DNA of 64,000 nucleotides from Flectonema sp. DT1601 (lineage: Eukaryota; Euglenozoa; Diplonemea; Diplonemida; Diplonemidae). The notes below the pieces were generated by a model. That model ran no database searches. It was not told the origin of the DNA and saw nothing but the letters and a program-made list of their open reading frames with translations. Made by a program: the position numbers and the translations under genes. Within the stretch, counting starts at the first letter, position 1; the number at the start of each line of letters is the position of its first letter. Location: assembly GCA_964019425.1 (NCBI GenBank), contig OZ025800.1, positions 1,127,501-1,191,500 on the forward strand. Reading direction: 5' to 3'. Shown piece by piece: positions 20,233 to 30,300 of this stretch.

Positions 20233-22542
20233 ATGCCAAGTTTGTATTTTTCCCATTCGGATTCACTGTTTGGGAGGTATCGTAAAAGAATAATGCTTGT
20301 GTGCACAATTTTGAGCACTGCTTTGTTACTTTTTACCGTAACCGAGAGCGGAGGAAGCCAAGGTATCTTCCTGTTGTCTGTCGCTCGTATCCAGTTGGGG
20401 ATAAATGCGATCGCGATGTTAAAGTGGACAATAACAAAAAAGCAAACTACGCGTGAAGTTGGATTAATTGTGTTAGCATGGACTTGTACGGTGCTGTGTG
20501 CAGATTTAAAGAATGTAAGTGAAATGGGCCCCCGGGTATGGCCCATGGGGATTCTAATCCTTGATGTGGTGTTATTGTGTGCCTTACCTCGATATGTACT
20601 AACTTTAGTGCTCTCCTTACTGGGGCTGTACTTAAGTGTTGAGACTTTCGAATCGGTATTCCGATTAGGCCTTTACGACATCCCTGACGCCACAAAAATG
20701 AAATACATAAAAACTTGTATTGATGCAACGGATGTACAACTCAAAGCCTCTCCTTGTAAGTTGCCTGCTGCATCATCCTTTTCTGTGTTGGTGATGAAAT
20801 TAGGAGTGCTGCTGGTGGATGTCTACTGTACTCGAGGGTTCGCCATGGGAATGCGACAAGAAAAAAAGGCTCTTAATGACAGTGTCTCCCTCGCAGAAGC
20901 GGTAGTCGCAGCACTCGTTCGATTTGATTTAGATGAGGCAAAGGAAAGGATTGACAATGCGGAAAACACACCCCTAACAGAGGTCCTCGGATGTTTACTT
21001 TACAATCTCCATCAGTACCGTCCGTACTTACCTGACACTTTGTTCGAACTTTCTGAACAAAGTCAACCACAGGTATCTTCACACATCCCTCAGGGAAACA
21101 TTGCCGTAGTGTTCACTGACTTGAAGTCATCAACTGCAATCTGGGAGTCTTCACCAGATGCTATGAAGAGAGCGCTAAAAATTCATAACAAAATCATCCG
21201 ATCCTGCATTGCTGACTTCTTTGGTTACGAGGTGAAGACTATCGGGGATTCTTTTATGGTGGCGTTCGATACCTTGGCGGACGGCTGTTGCTTTGCGATG
21301 GCTGTGCAAGAAGGGTTTGCCAGCGCAATTTGGCCATCGGATTTGGAGTTGCCGACTCTGTTTGAGTCCAACGGTTGGAACGGGTTGATGGTCAGGATCG
21401 GTGTCTGTTTTGGAGAAGTAGAAATGGAAGTGAATCCCGTTAATGGCCGGACTGACTACTTTGGTCGAACAGTCAACAAAGCAGCTCGTTTAGAAGGAGC
21501 ATGTATTCCTGGTGGTGTCGCTATTGATTCGTCACAAGTTGGCGACGTCACAATTCGTGATACCTGGAAGTACCGAGCGATTAGTCAACACTTGAAGGGA
21601 ATAGATGACAAGCCTGTCTCTATTACTGTTTTATTTCACGACGAAATCGATGCAATTTCAGTAACAACCAAGTCTTTAGACAGACTCCTTGACACTCATT
21701 CCTTACCTAGGCAATCAAGGGTTTTTCAACTAGTCAACAAGAGTTGTGCAACAGTTAGTGTTGTCCAGATGCCAATCAGCAGCAGTTCTGAAGGTCTCAA
21801 CGAATCACTAATTAACACTGCACTCAACAAGACGATTAGTTGTTTAGAAAGAACAGAAGGATCAATAATATCAGTGTTGTCTTCATGTATTACTATTGGA
21901 TGGAATACTACGAGAGCATCAACTTCTCACTTTCAAAATGCTCTGAGATTCATATCCTTAATGCATGGACACTACCAATCACAATTAGATACTGATGTCC
22001 ACATTGGTGTCTCATCAAGTGCGGTAAGTTCTGGGACTGTTGGTACAACAGAGCAGAGATTCGTAACAGTTTTTGGAGACTGCTTGAGGATGTCTATGTT
22101 GCTATGTCAAGCTGGTTGTGATATCGGTGCCTTTGCTCTCTGTGCGAACATTCCAATTGAGTTCCCTCTCATGCGACCAATTGACTGCTGGATGCAGGCT
22201 GGAGGTACGACAGTTACAATCTTTGAAGTCCGCGTTGAGGAATTGAAGAAGTGGTTGACAACTAAAACTACACTTCTTGAAGATGATATCTCAGTTATCC
22301 AGGAAAACACTGACTGGGGATGGAGTGTTGATTACAAGGAAGCCTTTGAAAGAAGAGACTGGCAATTAGTTGACGACAATCAATGCTGTATGGACAGCAT
22401 TCTAGTGAGTGTAGTTGAGTTACTCAAGAAAGGAAGATCTTTACGACCAACACTAAGTAGACGACCGCTAACTGGTATCGACTACCTGGGCCCAAGTGAA
22501 AAACTACTAAGCGCTGGTGTGAAGACAAGGTCTAGTAGCTGA
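20233..22542 (+). CDS. Class III adenylate cyclase AC2, copy 1
   Basis: 769 residues from the ATG at 20233. Same plan as AC1 with the same residue numbers for D296, K335, D339, D408, N415 and R419: about six hydrophobic segments (1-205), a complete adenylate-type catalytic domain and a degenerate second cyclase domain. The N-terminal 197 residues are only about half identical to AC1, yet nucleotides 20824-21642 and 21844-22192 match AC1 almost perfectly. The tail is longer than in AC1 (ends in GIDYLGPSEKLLSAGVKTRSSS). The piggyBac element ends 35 bp before the start codon, so this copy is separated from the spacer that precedes copy 2. That may alter or silence its expression. Confidence 0.9.
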   Translation: MPSLYFSHSDSLFGRYRKRIMLVCTILSTALLLFTVTESGGSQGIFLLSVARIQLGINAIAMLKWTITKKQTTREVGLIVLAWTCTVLCADLKNVSEMGPRVWPMGILILDVVLLCALPRYVLTLVLSLLGLYLSVETFESVFRLGLYDIPDATKMKYIKTCIDATDVQLKASPCKLPAASSFSVLVMKLGVLLVDVYCTRGFAMGMRQEKKALNDSVSLAEAVVAALVRFDLDEAKERIDNAENTPLTEVLGCLLYNLHQYRPYLPDTLFELSEQSQPQVSSHIPQGNIAVVFTDLKSSTAIWESSPDAMKRALKIHNKIIRSCIADFFGYEVKTIGDSFMVAFDTLADGCCFAMAVQEGFASAIWPSDLELPTLFESNGWNGLMVRIGVCFGEVEMEVNPVNGRTDYFGRTVNKAARLEGACIPGGVAIDSSQVGDVTIRDTWKYRAISQHLKGIDDKPVSITVLFHDEIDAISVTTKSLDRLLDTHSLPRQSRVFQLVNKSCATVSVVQMPISSSSEGLNESLINTALNKTISCLERTEGSIISVLSSCITIGWNTTRASTSHFQNALRFISLMHGHYQSQLDTDVHIGVSSSAVSSGTVGTTEQRFVTVFGDCLRMSMLLCQAGCDIGAFALCANIPIEFPLMRPIDCWMQAGGTTVTIFEVRVEELKKWLTTKTTLLEDDISVIQENTDWGWSVDYKEAFERRDWQLVDDNQCCMDSILVSVVELLKKGRSLRPTLSRRPLTGIDYLGPSEKLLSAGVKTRSSS

Positions 22543-22686
22543 ACTGTTTACTAACACTGACTACATAACTTCCCTCAATTTCTTTGAGAACGAAAATAAT
22601 CTTCGGAAATTCCCCAGCAAGTCCTCCACTGAAAAAGTACTGCTTTGCAGCGGTACCATTGTTGGTAGTTATTTAGAGGTTTGTTT

Positions 22687-23793
22687 ATGGTCAGGATCGG
22701 TCTCTTTTTTGGAGAAGTAGAAATGGAAGTGAATCCTGTTAATGGCCGGACTGACTACTTTGGTCGAACAGTCAACAAAGCAGCTCGTTTAGAAGGAGCA
22801 TGTATTCCTGGTGGTGTCGCTATTGATTCGTCACAAGTTGGCGACATCACAATTCGTGATACCTGGAAGTACCGAGCGATTAGTCAACACTTGAAGGGAA
22901 TAGATGACAAGCCTGTCTCTATTACTGTTTTATTTCACGACAATATCGAATCCACTTCTTCAATTTGTGCTGAAGAACGCAGCAGATGTAGTTCTAAACT
23001 TACATCAGGGTCTTTTAGTATAAGAAAGTTATCAAAAACATTTCAACTAGCCAGCAAGAGTTGTGCAACAGTTAGTGTTGTTCAGATTCCAGTACACAAA
23101 ATCCAACCAGGACAGTTAGAGTTTCAGTGTTTAATTAACTTTGAATTGGGAAGAGCAATTTCATACTTAGAAAGAACAGAAGGATCAATAATATCAGTGT
23201 TGTCTTCATGTATTACTATTGGATGGAATACTACGAGAGCATCAACTTCTCACTTTCAAAATGCTCTGAGATTCATATCCTTAATGCATGGACACTACCA
23301 ATCACAATTAGATGCTGATGTCCACATTGGTGTCTCATCAAGTGCGGTAAGTTCTGGGACTGTTGGTACAACAGAGCAGAGATTCATAACAGTTTTTGGA
23401 GACTGCTTGAGGATGTCTATGTTGCTATGTCAAGCTGGTTGTGATATCGGTGCCTTTGCTCTCTGTGCGAACATTCCAATTGAGTTCCCTCTCATGCGAC
23501 CAATTGACTGCTGGAATCAGTTAGAAGGAAATAAGATTATCGTCCACGAACTCCGTGTTAGTAAATTAAGGGAGTGGTCTTCTGCAAGGGTAGGCGACCT
23601 GACTTCTATCCTCGAAAGCACTGACTGGGGTTGGGGTGATGGGTACCAGGATGCCTTTCAAAGAGGTGATTGGCAACAAATTGATTCCCTCAGAGCTAAG
23701 TCTGACAATATTTTACAAACAGTCGTGGAAATGCTCAGCAAAGGTAAGTCACTGCGACCTACGATTACAACACACGAAGTAACTTGCTCATAA
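22687..23793 (+). pseudogene. 5'-truncated AC1 copy
   Basis: Matches AC1 from 16826 to its stop with the same length (1107 bp) and only two differences noticed near its beginning. It lacks the membrane region and the part of the catalytic domain holding both metal-binding aspartates, so it cannot be an active cyclase. An in-frame ATG lies exactly at the duplication junction (22687), so a 369-residue protein could be made if transcribed. The frame is intact to TAA at 23793, consistent with very recent origin. I call it a pseudogene, but a truncated product is possible. Confidence 0.8.
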
Positions 23794-24139
23794 CACCTCT
23801 CTGATATTTAATAAGTTGTACCTTGCAATTGATTCATCAATCATTGACGTCGATACGAGACTGTTGTGTTGTAAACTAATGGAGCAAATTATTTTTGATA
23901 TTATCACCAGTCTTGCCTGCGTTCAGGTAGTTCATTGTGTGTTTTAGTAAAGGGTTTTTACTCCTTTTCGACTGCGGTAGCTGTTGGATTGTGATTGACA
24001 GTATTTGATGTGATATCTTACGATTTCAATACTACTGTTGTGATGAAGTGATCATTTACACTTAAGAAAGTTGTATCCTTATTTGTACCTCAGCCAAAAT
24101 TTTGTTCTCTAAAATTAATATGAGGGAAAAAGGTGATTC

Positions 24140-24175
<36 letters not shown>

Positions 24176-24343
24176 TTTTTTCTTAATTTGTATTTCATGT
24201 CGTGGCTCTTCAGTTTATCAACTGTGTGAGATTACTTATTTAGTAATGAACAACATGTAGTGATTTGGGTAACTAATTCTCAACTTGACAGGGAAACAAA
24301 CAAAACAATTAAATACTATTAGTAGTTGGACAGATTAATTAAG

Positions 24344-26653
24344 ATGCCAAGTTTGTATTTTTCCCATTCGGATTCACTGTTTGGGAGGTATCGTAAAAGA
24401 ATAATGCTTGTGGGCACAATTTTGAGCACTGCTTTGTTACTTTTTACCGTAACCGAGAGCGGAGGAAGCCAAGGTATCTTCCTGTTGTCTGCCGCTCGTA
24501 TCCAGTTGGGGATAAATGCGATCGCGATGTTAAAGTGGACAATAACAAAAAAGCAAACTACGCGTGAAGTTGGATTAATGGTGTTAGCATGGACTTGTAC
24601 GGTGCTGTGTGCAGATTTAAAGAATGTAAGTGAAATGGGCCCCCGGGTATGGCCCATGGGGATTCTAATCCTTGATGTGGTGTTATTGTGTGCCTTACCT
24701 CGATATGTACTAACTTTAGTGCTCTCCTTACTGGGGCTGTACTTAAGTATTGAGACTTTCGAATCGGTATTCCGATTAGGCCTTTACGACATCCCTGACG
24801 CCACAAAAATGAAATACATAAAAACTTGTATTGATGCAACGGATGTACAACTCAAAGCCTCTCCTTGTAAGTTGCCTGCTGCATCATCCTTTACTGTGTT
24901 GGTGATGAGATTAGGAGTGCTGCTGGTGGATGTCTACTGTACTCGAGGGTTCGCCATGGGAATGCGACAAGAAAAAAAGGCTCTTAATAACAGTGTCTCC
25001 CTCGCAGAAGCGGTAGTCGCAGCACTCGTTCGATTTGATTTAGATGAGGCAAAGGAAAGGATTGACAATGCGGAAAACACACCCCTAACAGAGGTCCTCG
25101 GATGTTTACTTTACAATCTCCATCAGTACCGTCCGTACTTACCTGACACTTTGTTCGAACTTTCTGAACAAAGTCAACCACAGGTATCTTCACACATCCC
25201 TCAGGGAAACATTGCCGTAGTGTTCACTGACTTGAAGTCATCAACTGCAATCTGGGAGTCTTCACCAGATGCTATGAAGAGAGCGCTAAAAATTCATAAC
25301 AAAATCATCCGATCCTGCATTGCTGACTTCTTTGGTTACGAGGTGAAGACTATCGGGGATTCTTTTATGGTGGCGTTCGATACCTTGGCGGACGGCTGTT
25401 GCTTTGCGATGGCTGTGCAAGAAGGGTTTGCCAGCGCAATTTGGCCATCGGATTTGGAGTTGCCGACTCTGTTTGAGTCCAACGGTTGGAACGGGTTGAT
25501 GGTCAGGATCGGTGTCTGTTTTGGAGAAGTAGAAATGGAAGTGAATCCCGTTAATAGCCGGACTGACTACTTTGGTCGAACAGTCAACAAAGCAGCTCGT
25601 TTAGAAGGAGCATGTATTCCTGGTGGTGTCGCTATTGATTCGTCACAAGTTGGCGACATCACAATTCGTGATACCTGGAAGTACCGAGCGATTAGTCAAC
25701 ACTTGAAGGGAATAGATGACAAGCCTGTCTCTATTACTGTTTTATTTCACGACGAAATCGATGCAATTTCAGTAACAACCAAGTCTTTAGACAGACTCCT
25801 TGACACTCATTCCTTACCTAGGCAATCAAGGGTTTTTCAACTAGTCAACAAGAGTTGTGCAACAGTTAGTGTTGTCCAGATGCCAATCAGCAGCAGTTCT
25901 GAAGGTCTCAACGAATCACTAATTAACACTGCACTCAACAAGACGATTAGTTGTTTAGAAAGAACAGAAGGATCAATAATATCAGTGTTGTCTTCATGTA
26001 TTACTATTGGATGGAATACTACGAGAGCATCAACTTCTCACTTTCAAAATGCTCTGAGATTCATATCCTTAATGCATGGACACTACCAATCACAATTAGA
26101 TACTGATGTCCACATTGGTGTCTCATCAAGTGCGGTAAGTTCTGGGACTGTTGGTACAACAGAGCAGAGATTCGTAACAGTTTTTGGAGACTGCTTGAGG
26201 ATGTCTATGTTGCTATGTCAAGCTGGTTGTGATATCGGTGCCTTTGCTCTCTGTGCGAACATTCCAATTGAGTTCCCTCTCATGCGACCAATTGACTGCT
26301 GGATGCAGGCTGGAGGTACGACAGTTACAATCTTTGAAGTCCGCGTTGAGGAATTGAAGAAGTGGTTGACAACTAAAACTACACTTCTTGAAGATGATAT
26401 CTCAGTTATCCAGGAAAACACTGACTGGGGATGGAGTGTTGATTACAAGGAAGCCTTTGAAAGAAGAGACTGGCAATTAGTTGACGACAATCAATGCTGT
26501 ATGGACAGCATTCTAGTGAGTGTAGTTGAGTTACTCAAGAAAGGAAGATCTTTACGACCAACACTAAGTAGACGACCGCTAACTGGTATCGACTACCTGG
26601 GCCCAAGTGAAAAACTACTAAGCGCTGGTGTGAAGACAAGGTCTAGTAGCTGA
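24344..26653 (+). CDS. Class III adenylate cyclase AC2, copy 2
   Basis: 769 residues; the same protein as AC2 copy 1 except for nine amino-acid changes I could find (C/G and V/A in the first membrane segments, I/M, V/I, S/T, K/R, D/N at the start of the linker, G/S next to the RTDYFG motif and V/I after GVAIDSSQVGD). All catalytic residues are kept. This copy retains the uninterrupted upstream spacer (23794-24343) and is therefore the more likely to be normally expressed. No introns. Confidence 0.91.
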   Translation: MPSLYFSHSDSLFGRYRKRIMLVGTILSTALLLFTVTESGGSQGIFLLSAARIQLGINAIAMLKWTITKKQTTREVGLMVLAWTCTVLCADLKNVSEMGPRVWPMGILILDVVLLCALPRYVLTLVLSLLGLYLSIETFESVFRLGLYDIPDATKMKYIKTCIDATDVQLKASPCKLPAASSFTVLVMRLGVLLVDVYCTRGFAMGMRQEKKALNNSVSLAEAVVAALVRFDLDEAKERIDNAENTPLTEVLGCLLYNLHQYRPYLPDTLFELSEQSQPQVSSHIPQGNIAVVFTDLKSSTAIWESSPDAMKRALKIHNKIIRSCIADFFGYEVKTIGDSFMVAFDTLADGCCFAMAVQEGFASAIWPSDLELPTLFESNGWNGLMVRIGVCFGEVEMEVNPVNSRTDYFGRTVNKAARLEGACIPGGVAIDSSQVGDITIRDTWKYRAISQHLKGIDDKPVSITVLFHDEIDAISVTTKSLDRLLDTHSLPRQSRVFQLVNKSCATVSVVQMPISSSSEGLNESLINTALNKTISCLERTEGSIISVLSSCITIGWNTTRASTSHFQNALRFISLMHGHYQSQLDTDVHIGVSSSAVSSGTVGTTEQRFVTVFGDCLRMSMLLCQAGCDIGAFALCANIPIEFPLMRPIDCWMQAGGTTVTIFEVRVEELKKWLTTKTTLLEDDISVIQENTDWGWSVDYKEAFERRDWQLVDDNQCCMDSILVSVVELLKKGRSLRPTLSRRPLTGIDYLGPSEKLLSAGVKTRSSS

Positions 26654-26797
26654 ACTGTTTACTAACACTGACTACATAACTTCCCTCAATTTCTTTGAGA
26701 ACGAAAATAATCTTCGGAAATTCCCCAGCAAGTCCTCCACTGAAAAAGTACTGCTTTGCAGCAGTACCATTGTTGGTAGTTATTTAGAGGTTTGTTT

Positions 26798-26990
26798 ATG
26801 GTCAGGATCGGTCTCTGTTTTGGAGAAGTAGAAATGGAAGTGAATCCTGTTAATGGCCGGACTGACTACTTTGGTCGAACAGTCAACAAAGCAACGTTGC
26901 TATGTTAGGCTCGGTGCCTTTGCTCTCTGTGCGAACATTCCAATTGAGTTCCCTCTGCGACCAATTGACTGCTGGAGGAATACAAAGAAG
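26798..26990 (+). pseudogene. Remnant of a third cyclase unit
   Basis: 26798-26891 matches AC1 from 16826 onwards. The sequence then jumps to the region encoding GAFALCANIPIEF...PIDCW (26894 to about 26980), with further small deletions. It marks the right edge of the tandem array. The short open frame across 26902-27222 is not a gene. Confidence 0.8.
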
Positions 26991-27293
26991 TCAGACTGAA
27001 TTAATTGATAAAACCAACATCTATAAAACAATGTGTTTCAGGTACTTCACAAAGGTAAGCCATTCAGATCGGCTTACAACCAGAAGTTATCAAATCAATG
27101 ATGTACTTCATATTATCGTAAATCTAATTAAGTTCATTGAGAAGGGTTTTCCAGCTCTTCATTTACTCGAACTTATTTGTGATGTAAATATGTTCTTTAA
27201 AAATTATCTTTTAAAACAGTAATATACTTAACAAAAATAATAACTTTATCATGATGTTTATGTCAAGGTTTAATTTATTTTCTTTTAAAAAAA

Positions 27294-27303
27294 CTCCCTT
27301 CAG
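27294..27303 (+). promoter_or_regulatory. Pyrimidine-CAG acceptor upstream of the glycoprotein gene
   Basis: CTCCCTTCAG, 8 nt before the ATG at 27312; a candidate trans-splice acceptor. Confidence 0.5.
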
Positions 27304-27311
27304 TTTAAACA

Positions 27312-30300
27312 ATGAATAAGTGTATGGTAATCCTATGTTTACTGGTCGCATCGGCACGAGTTGCGGCATATGGTGGGCAGAATGGTACCAACATCACCCA
27401 CGGGAATAATATGTACGGTGGACACAACGGTACCAACGACACTTACAGTAACTGGAACATGTACTATGGGTACAACCATTCTAACAACACTCACGGCAAC
27501 TACAGTAACTGGAACATGTACTATGGGTACAACCATTCTAACAACACTCACGGCAACTACAGTAACTGGAACATGTACTATGGGTACAACCATTCTAACA
27601 ACACTCACGGCAACTACAGTAACTGGAACATGTACTATGGGTACAACCATTCCAACAACACTCACGGCAACTACAGTAACTGGAACATGTACTATGGGTA
27701 CAACCATTCTAACAACACTCACGGCAACTACAGTAACTGGAACATGTACTATGGGTACAACCATTCCAACAACACTCACGGCAACTACAGTAACTGGAAC
27801 ATGTACTATGGGTACAACCATTCTAACAACACTCACGGCAACTACAGTAACTGGAACATGTACTATGGGTACAACCATTCTAACAACACTCACGGCAACT
27901 ACAGTAACTGGAACATGTACTATGGGTACAACCATTCCAACAACACTCACGGCAACTACAGTAACTGGAACATGTACTATGGGTACAACTATTCTAACAA
28001 CACTCACGGTAACTGGAGCGACTGGAAAGATTACTATGGGTACAACCATTCCAACAACACTCACGGCAACTACAGTAACTGGAACATGTACTATGGGTAC
28101 AACTATTCTAACAACACTCACGGTAACTGGAGCGACTGGAAAGATTACTATGGGTACAACCATTCCAACAACACTCACGGCAACTACAGTAACTGGAACA
28201 TGTACTATGGGTACAACTATTCTAACAACACTCACGGTAACTACAGTAACTGGAACATGTACTATGGGTACAACTATTCTAACAACACTCACGGTAACTG
28301 GAGCGACTGGAAAGATTACTATGGGTACAACCATTCCAACAACACTCACGGCAACTACAGTAACTGGAACATGTACTATGGGTACAACTATTCTAACAAC
28401 ACTCACGGCAACTACAGTAACTGGAACATGTACTATGGGTACAACTATTCTAACAACACTCACGGTAACTACAGTAACTGGAACATGTACTATGGGTACA
28501 ACTATTCTAACAACACTCACGGCAACTACAGTAACTGGAACATGTACTATGGGTACAACTATTCTAACAACACTCACGGTAACTACAGTAACTGGAACAT
28601 GTACTATGGGTACAACTATTCTAACAACACTCACGGTAACTGGAGCGACTGGAAAGATTACTATGGGTACAACCATTCCAACAACACTCACGGCAACTAC
28701 AGTAACTGGAACATGTACTATGGGTACAACCATTCCAACAACACTCACGGCAACTACAGTAACTGGAACATGTACTATGGATACAACTATTCCAACAACA
28801 CTCACGGTAACTGGAGCAACTGGAATAATTACTATGGGTACAACCATTCCAACAACACTCACGGTAACTACAGTAACTGGAACATGTACTATGGGTACAA
28901 CTATTCCAACAACACTCACGGTAACTGGAGCAACTGGAATAATTACTTTGGATACAACTATTCCAACAACGCCCACGGCAACTGGAGCAACATGTACGGT
29001 AACCAGAACGGTACCAACAGCACCGGTAACCAGAACAGTACCAACAACGCCTACGGTATCCAGAACGGTACCAACAGCACCGGTAACCAGAATAGTACCA
29101 ACAACGCCTACGGTATCCAGAACGGTACCAACAGCACCGGTAACCAGAACAGTACCAACAACGCCTACGGTATCCAGAACGGTACCAACAGCACCGGTAA
29201 CCAGAACGGTACCAACAACTCCACCGGGAACCGGGACAATGGCAACTCATGCGGTGGGGAAATTTGTAGTGCTGTTGAAACATGCGAGTATAACACAGAG
29301 AGAAGCCGTTATCAATGTGTAGTAGTAGCTGATCAGAATCCATGCAGGGACTGCCGCCGGAATGAAGTTTGTGAAATGAGCAGTGGAAACCTTGAATGTG
29401 TCGCACGGACAGCGAGGACCTCCTGTGGTGGACTCTCTTGTGATGGTGAGAACCAGTTCTGTGCTGGAAGTTCACAATGTATTAATCAGACTGCTTTGTG
29501 TGGAAATCAATTGTGTACAACAACAGAAAGATGTAAATATCACAGACGTAATAATATCTTTACATGCGTACCTACTTGTGGCAAGTCTGGTAACTTTTGT
29601 AAATCTGATGAGGAGTGCGTGTTTGATGTTCGGGGACAAGAAAAATGTGCCAAGAGATCAGTACCACTGGCACTGATTGCTTGCGGCCTTTCTTTCTGCA
29701 ACAGTAGTGCGAACGAAGTCTGCACAGATGGTAGTTGCTATGTTAGGGAAAATAGAAGCGTCAACACGATGCGTAAAGTTCCAAAAAAGAAGATCCTCCG
29801 AGGTACTTTTGGATTTGGTAACTGTACAAGCTTCACAAGGGTTAATCAGAAATATTTAACAACTGCAATAAGAAATATCATAAAAGATAACAACGCCAAT
29901 GTATCATACGAGTGTGGATCTATTCACTTTTTAGTTATGAGTCACTCATGCACTGGAACGATTAACGGAATCAAGACTGAGCTGGAACAAAAGTTAAATA
30001 ATGACCCTACTTTTGGGCCACACTCAGCATTTAGACTTCGCACCGTACCTGAAAAGACCGAAAGTTGCAGCGTACAAAACGGACTAGGGGTGTTAAGTGA
30101 AAACAAGTGTTTCATTATAAAATGTAATCAACAGTACACAGTCCAACTTGGTGTTGATGGTGTTGTCTTTGCTTGCCTTCCATCAAAAGACAGCAACGAC
30201 TCAAATAATATTTTGCTAATTGCTATCCTCGCTGCTCAGGGAGCACTTATTCTAATTATTATTATAGCTGTTGTTTGTTATTGCCGTAGAAAGAGTTCTA

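Larger units (their letters stand above)
16826..22686 (+). repeat. Tandem unit 1: AC1 tail + spacer + AC2, interrupted by piggyBac
   Basis: Runs from the ATGGTCAGGATCGG point inside AC1 to just before the same motif at 22687. Length 5861 bp; without the 1746-bp transposon and its duplicated TTAA it is 4111 bp, exactly the length of unit 2. The non-coding spacer after AC1, including a run of 33 T, matches unit 2. Confidence 0.93.
22687..26797 (+). repeat. Tandem unit 2: AC1 tail + spacer + AC2
   Basis: 4111 bp, starting inside AC1 homology and ending at the next ATGGTCAGGATCGG at 26798. It lacks the transposon. It contains the truncated AC1 copy, the 515-bp spacer with 33 T (24142-24174), AC2 copy 2 and its 3' flank. 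Confidence 0.93.

Noticed and set aside
26902-27222. 106-codon open frame after the cyclase array
   Set aside because: It begins in the degraded third cyclase remnant and runs into AT-rich spacer; no independent support.
27339-29475. Long open frames on the other strand and in another + frame across the 57-bp repeats
   Set aside because: A repeat length divisible by 3 without stops keeps all frames open; composition is artificial (VVPIVHVPVTVV, TTILTTLTATTVTG) and the signal peptide, Cys modules and membrane span are all in the chosen frame.
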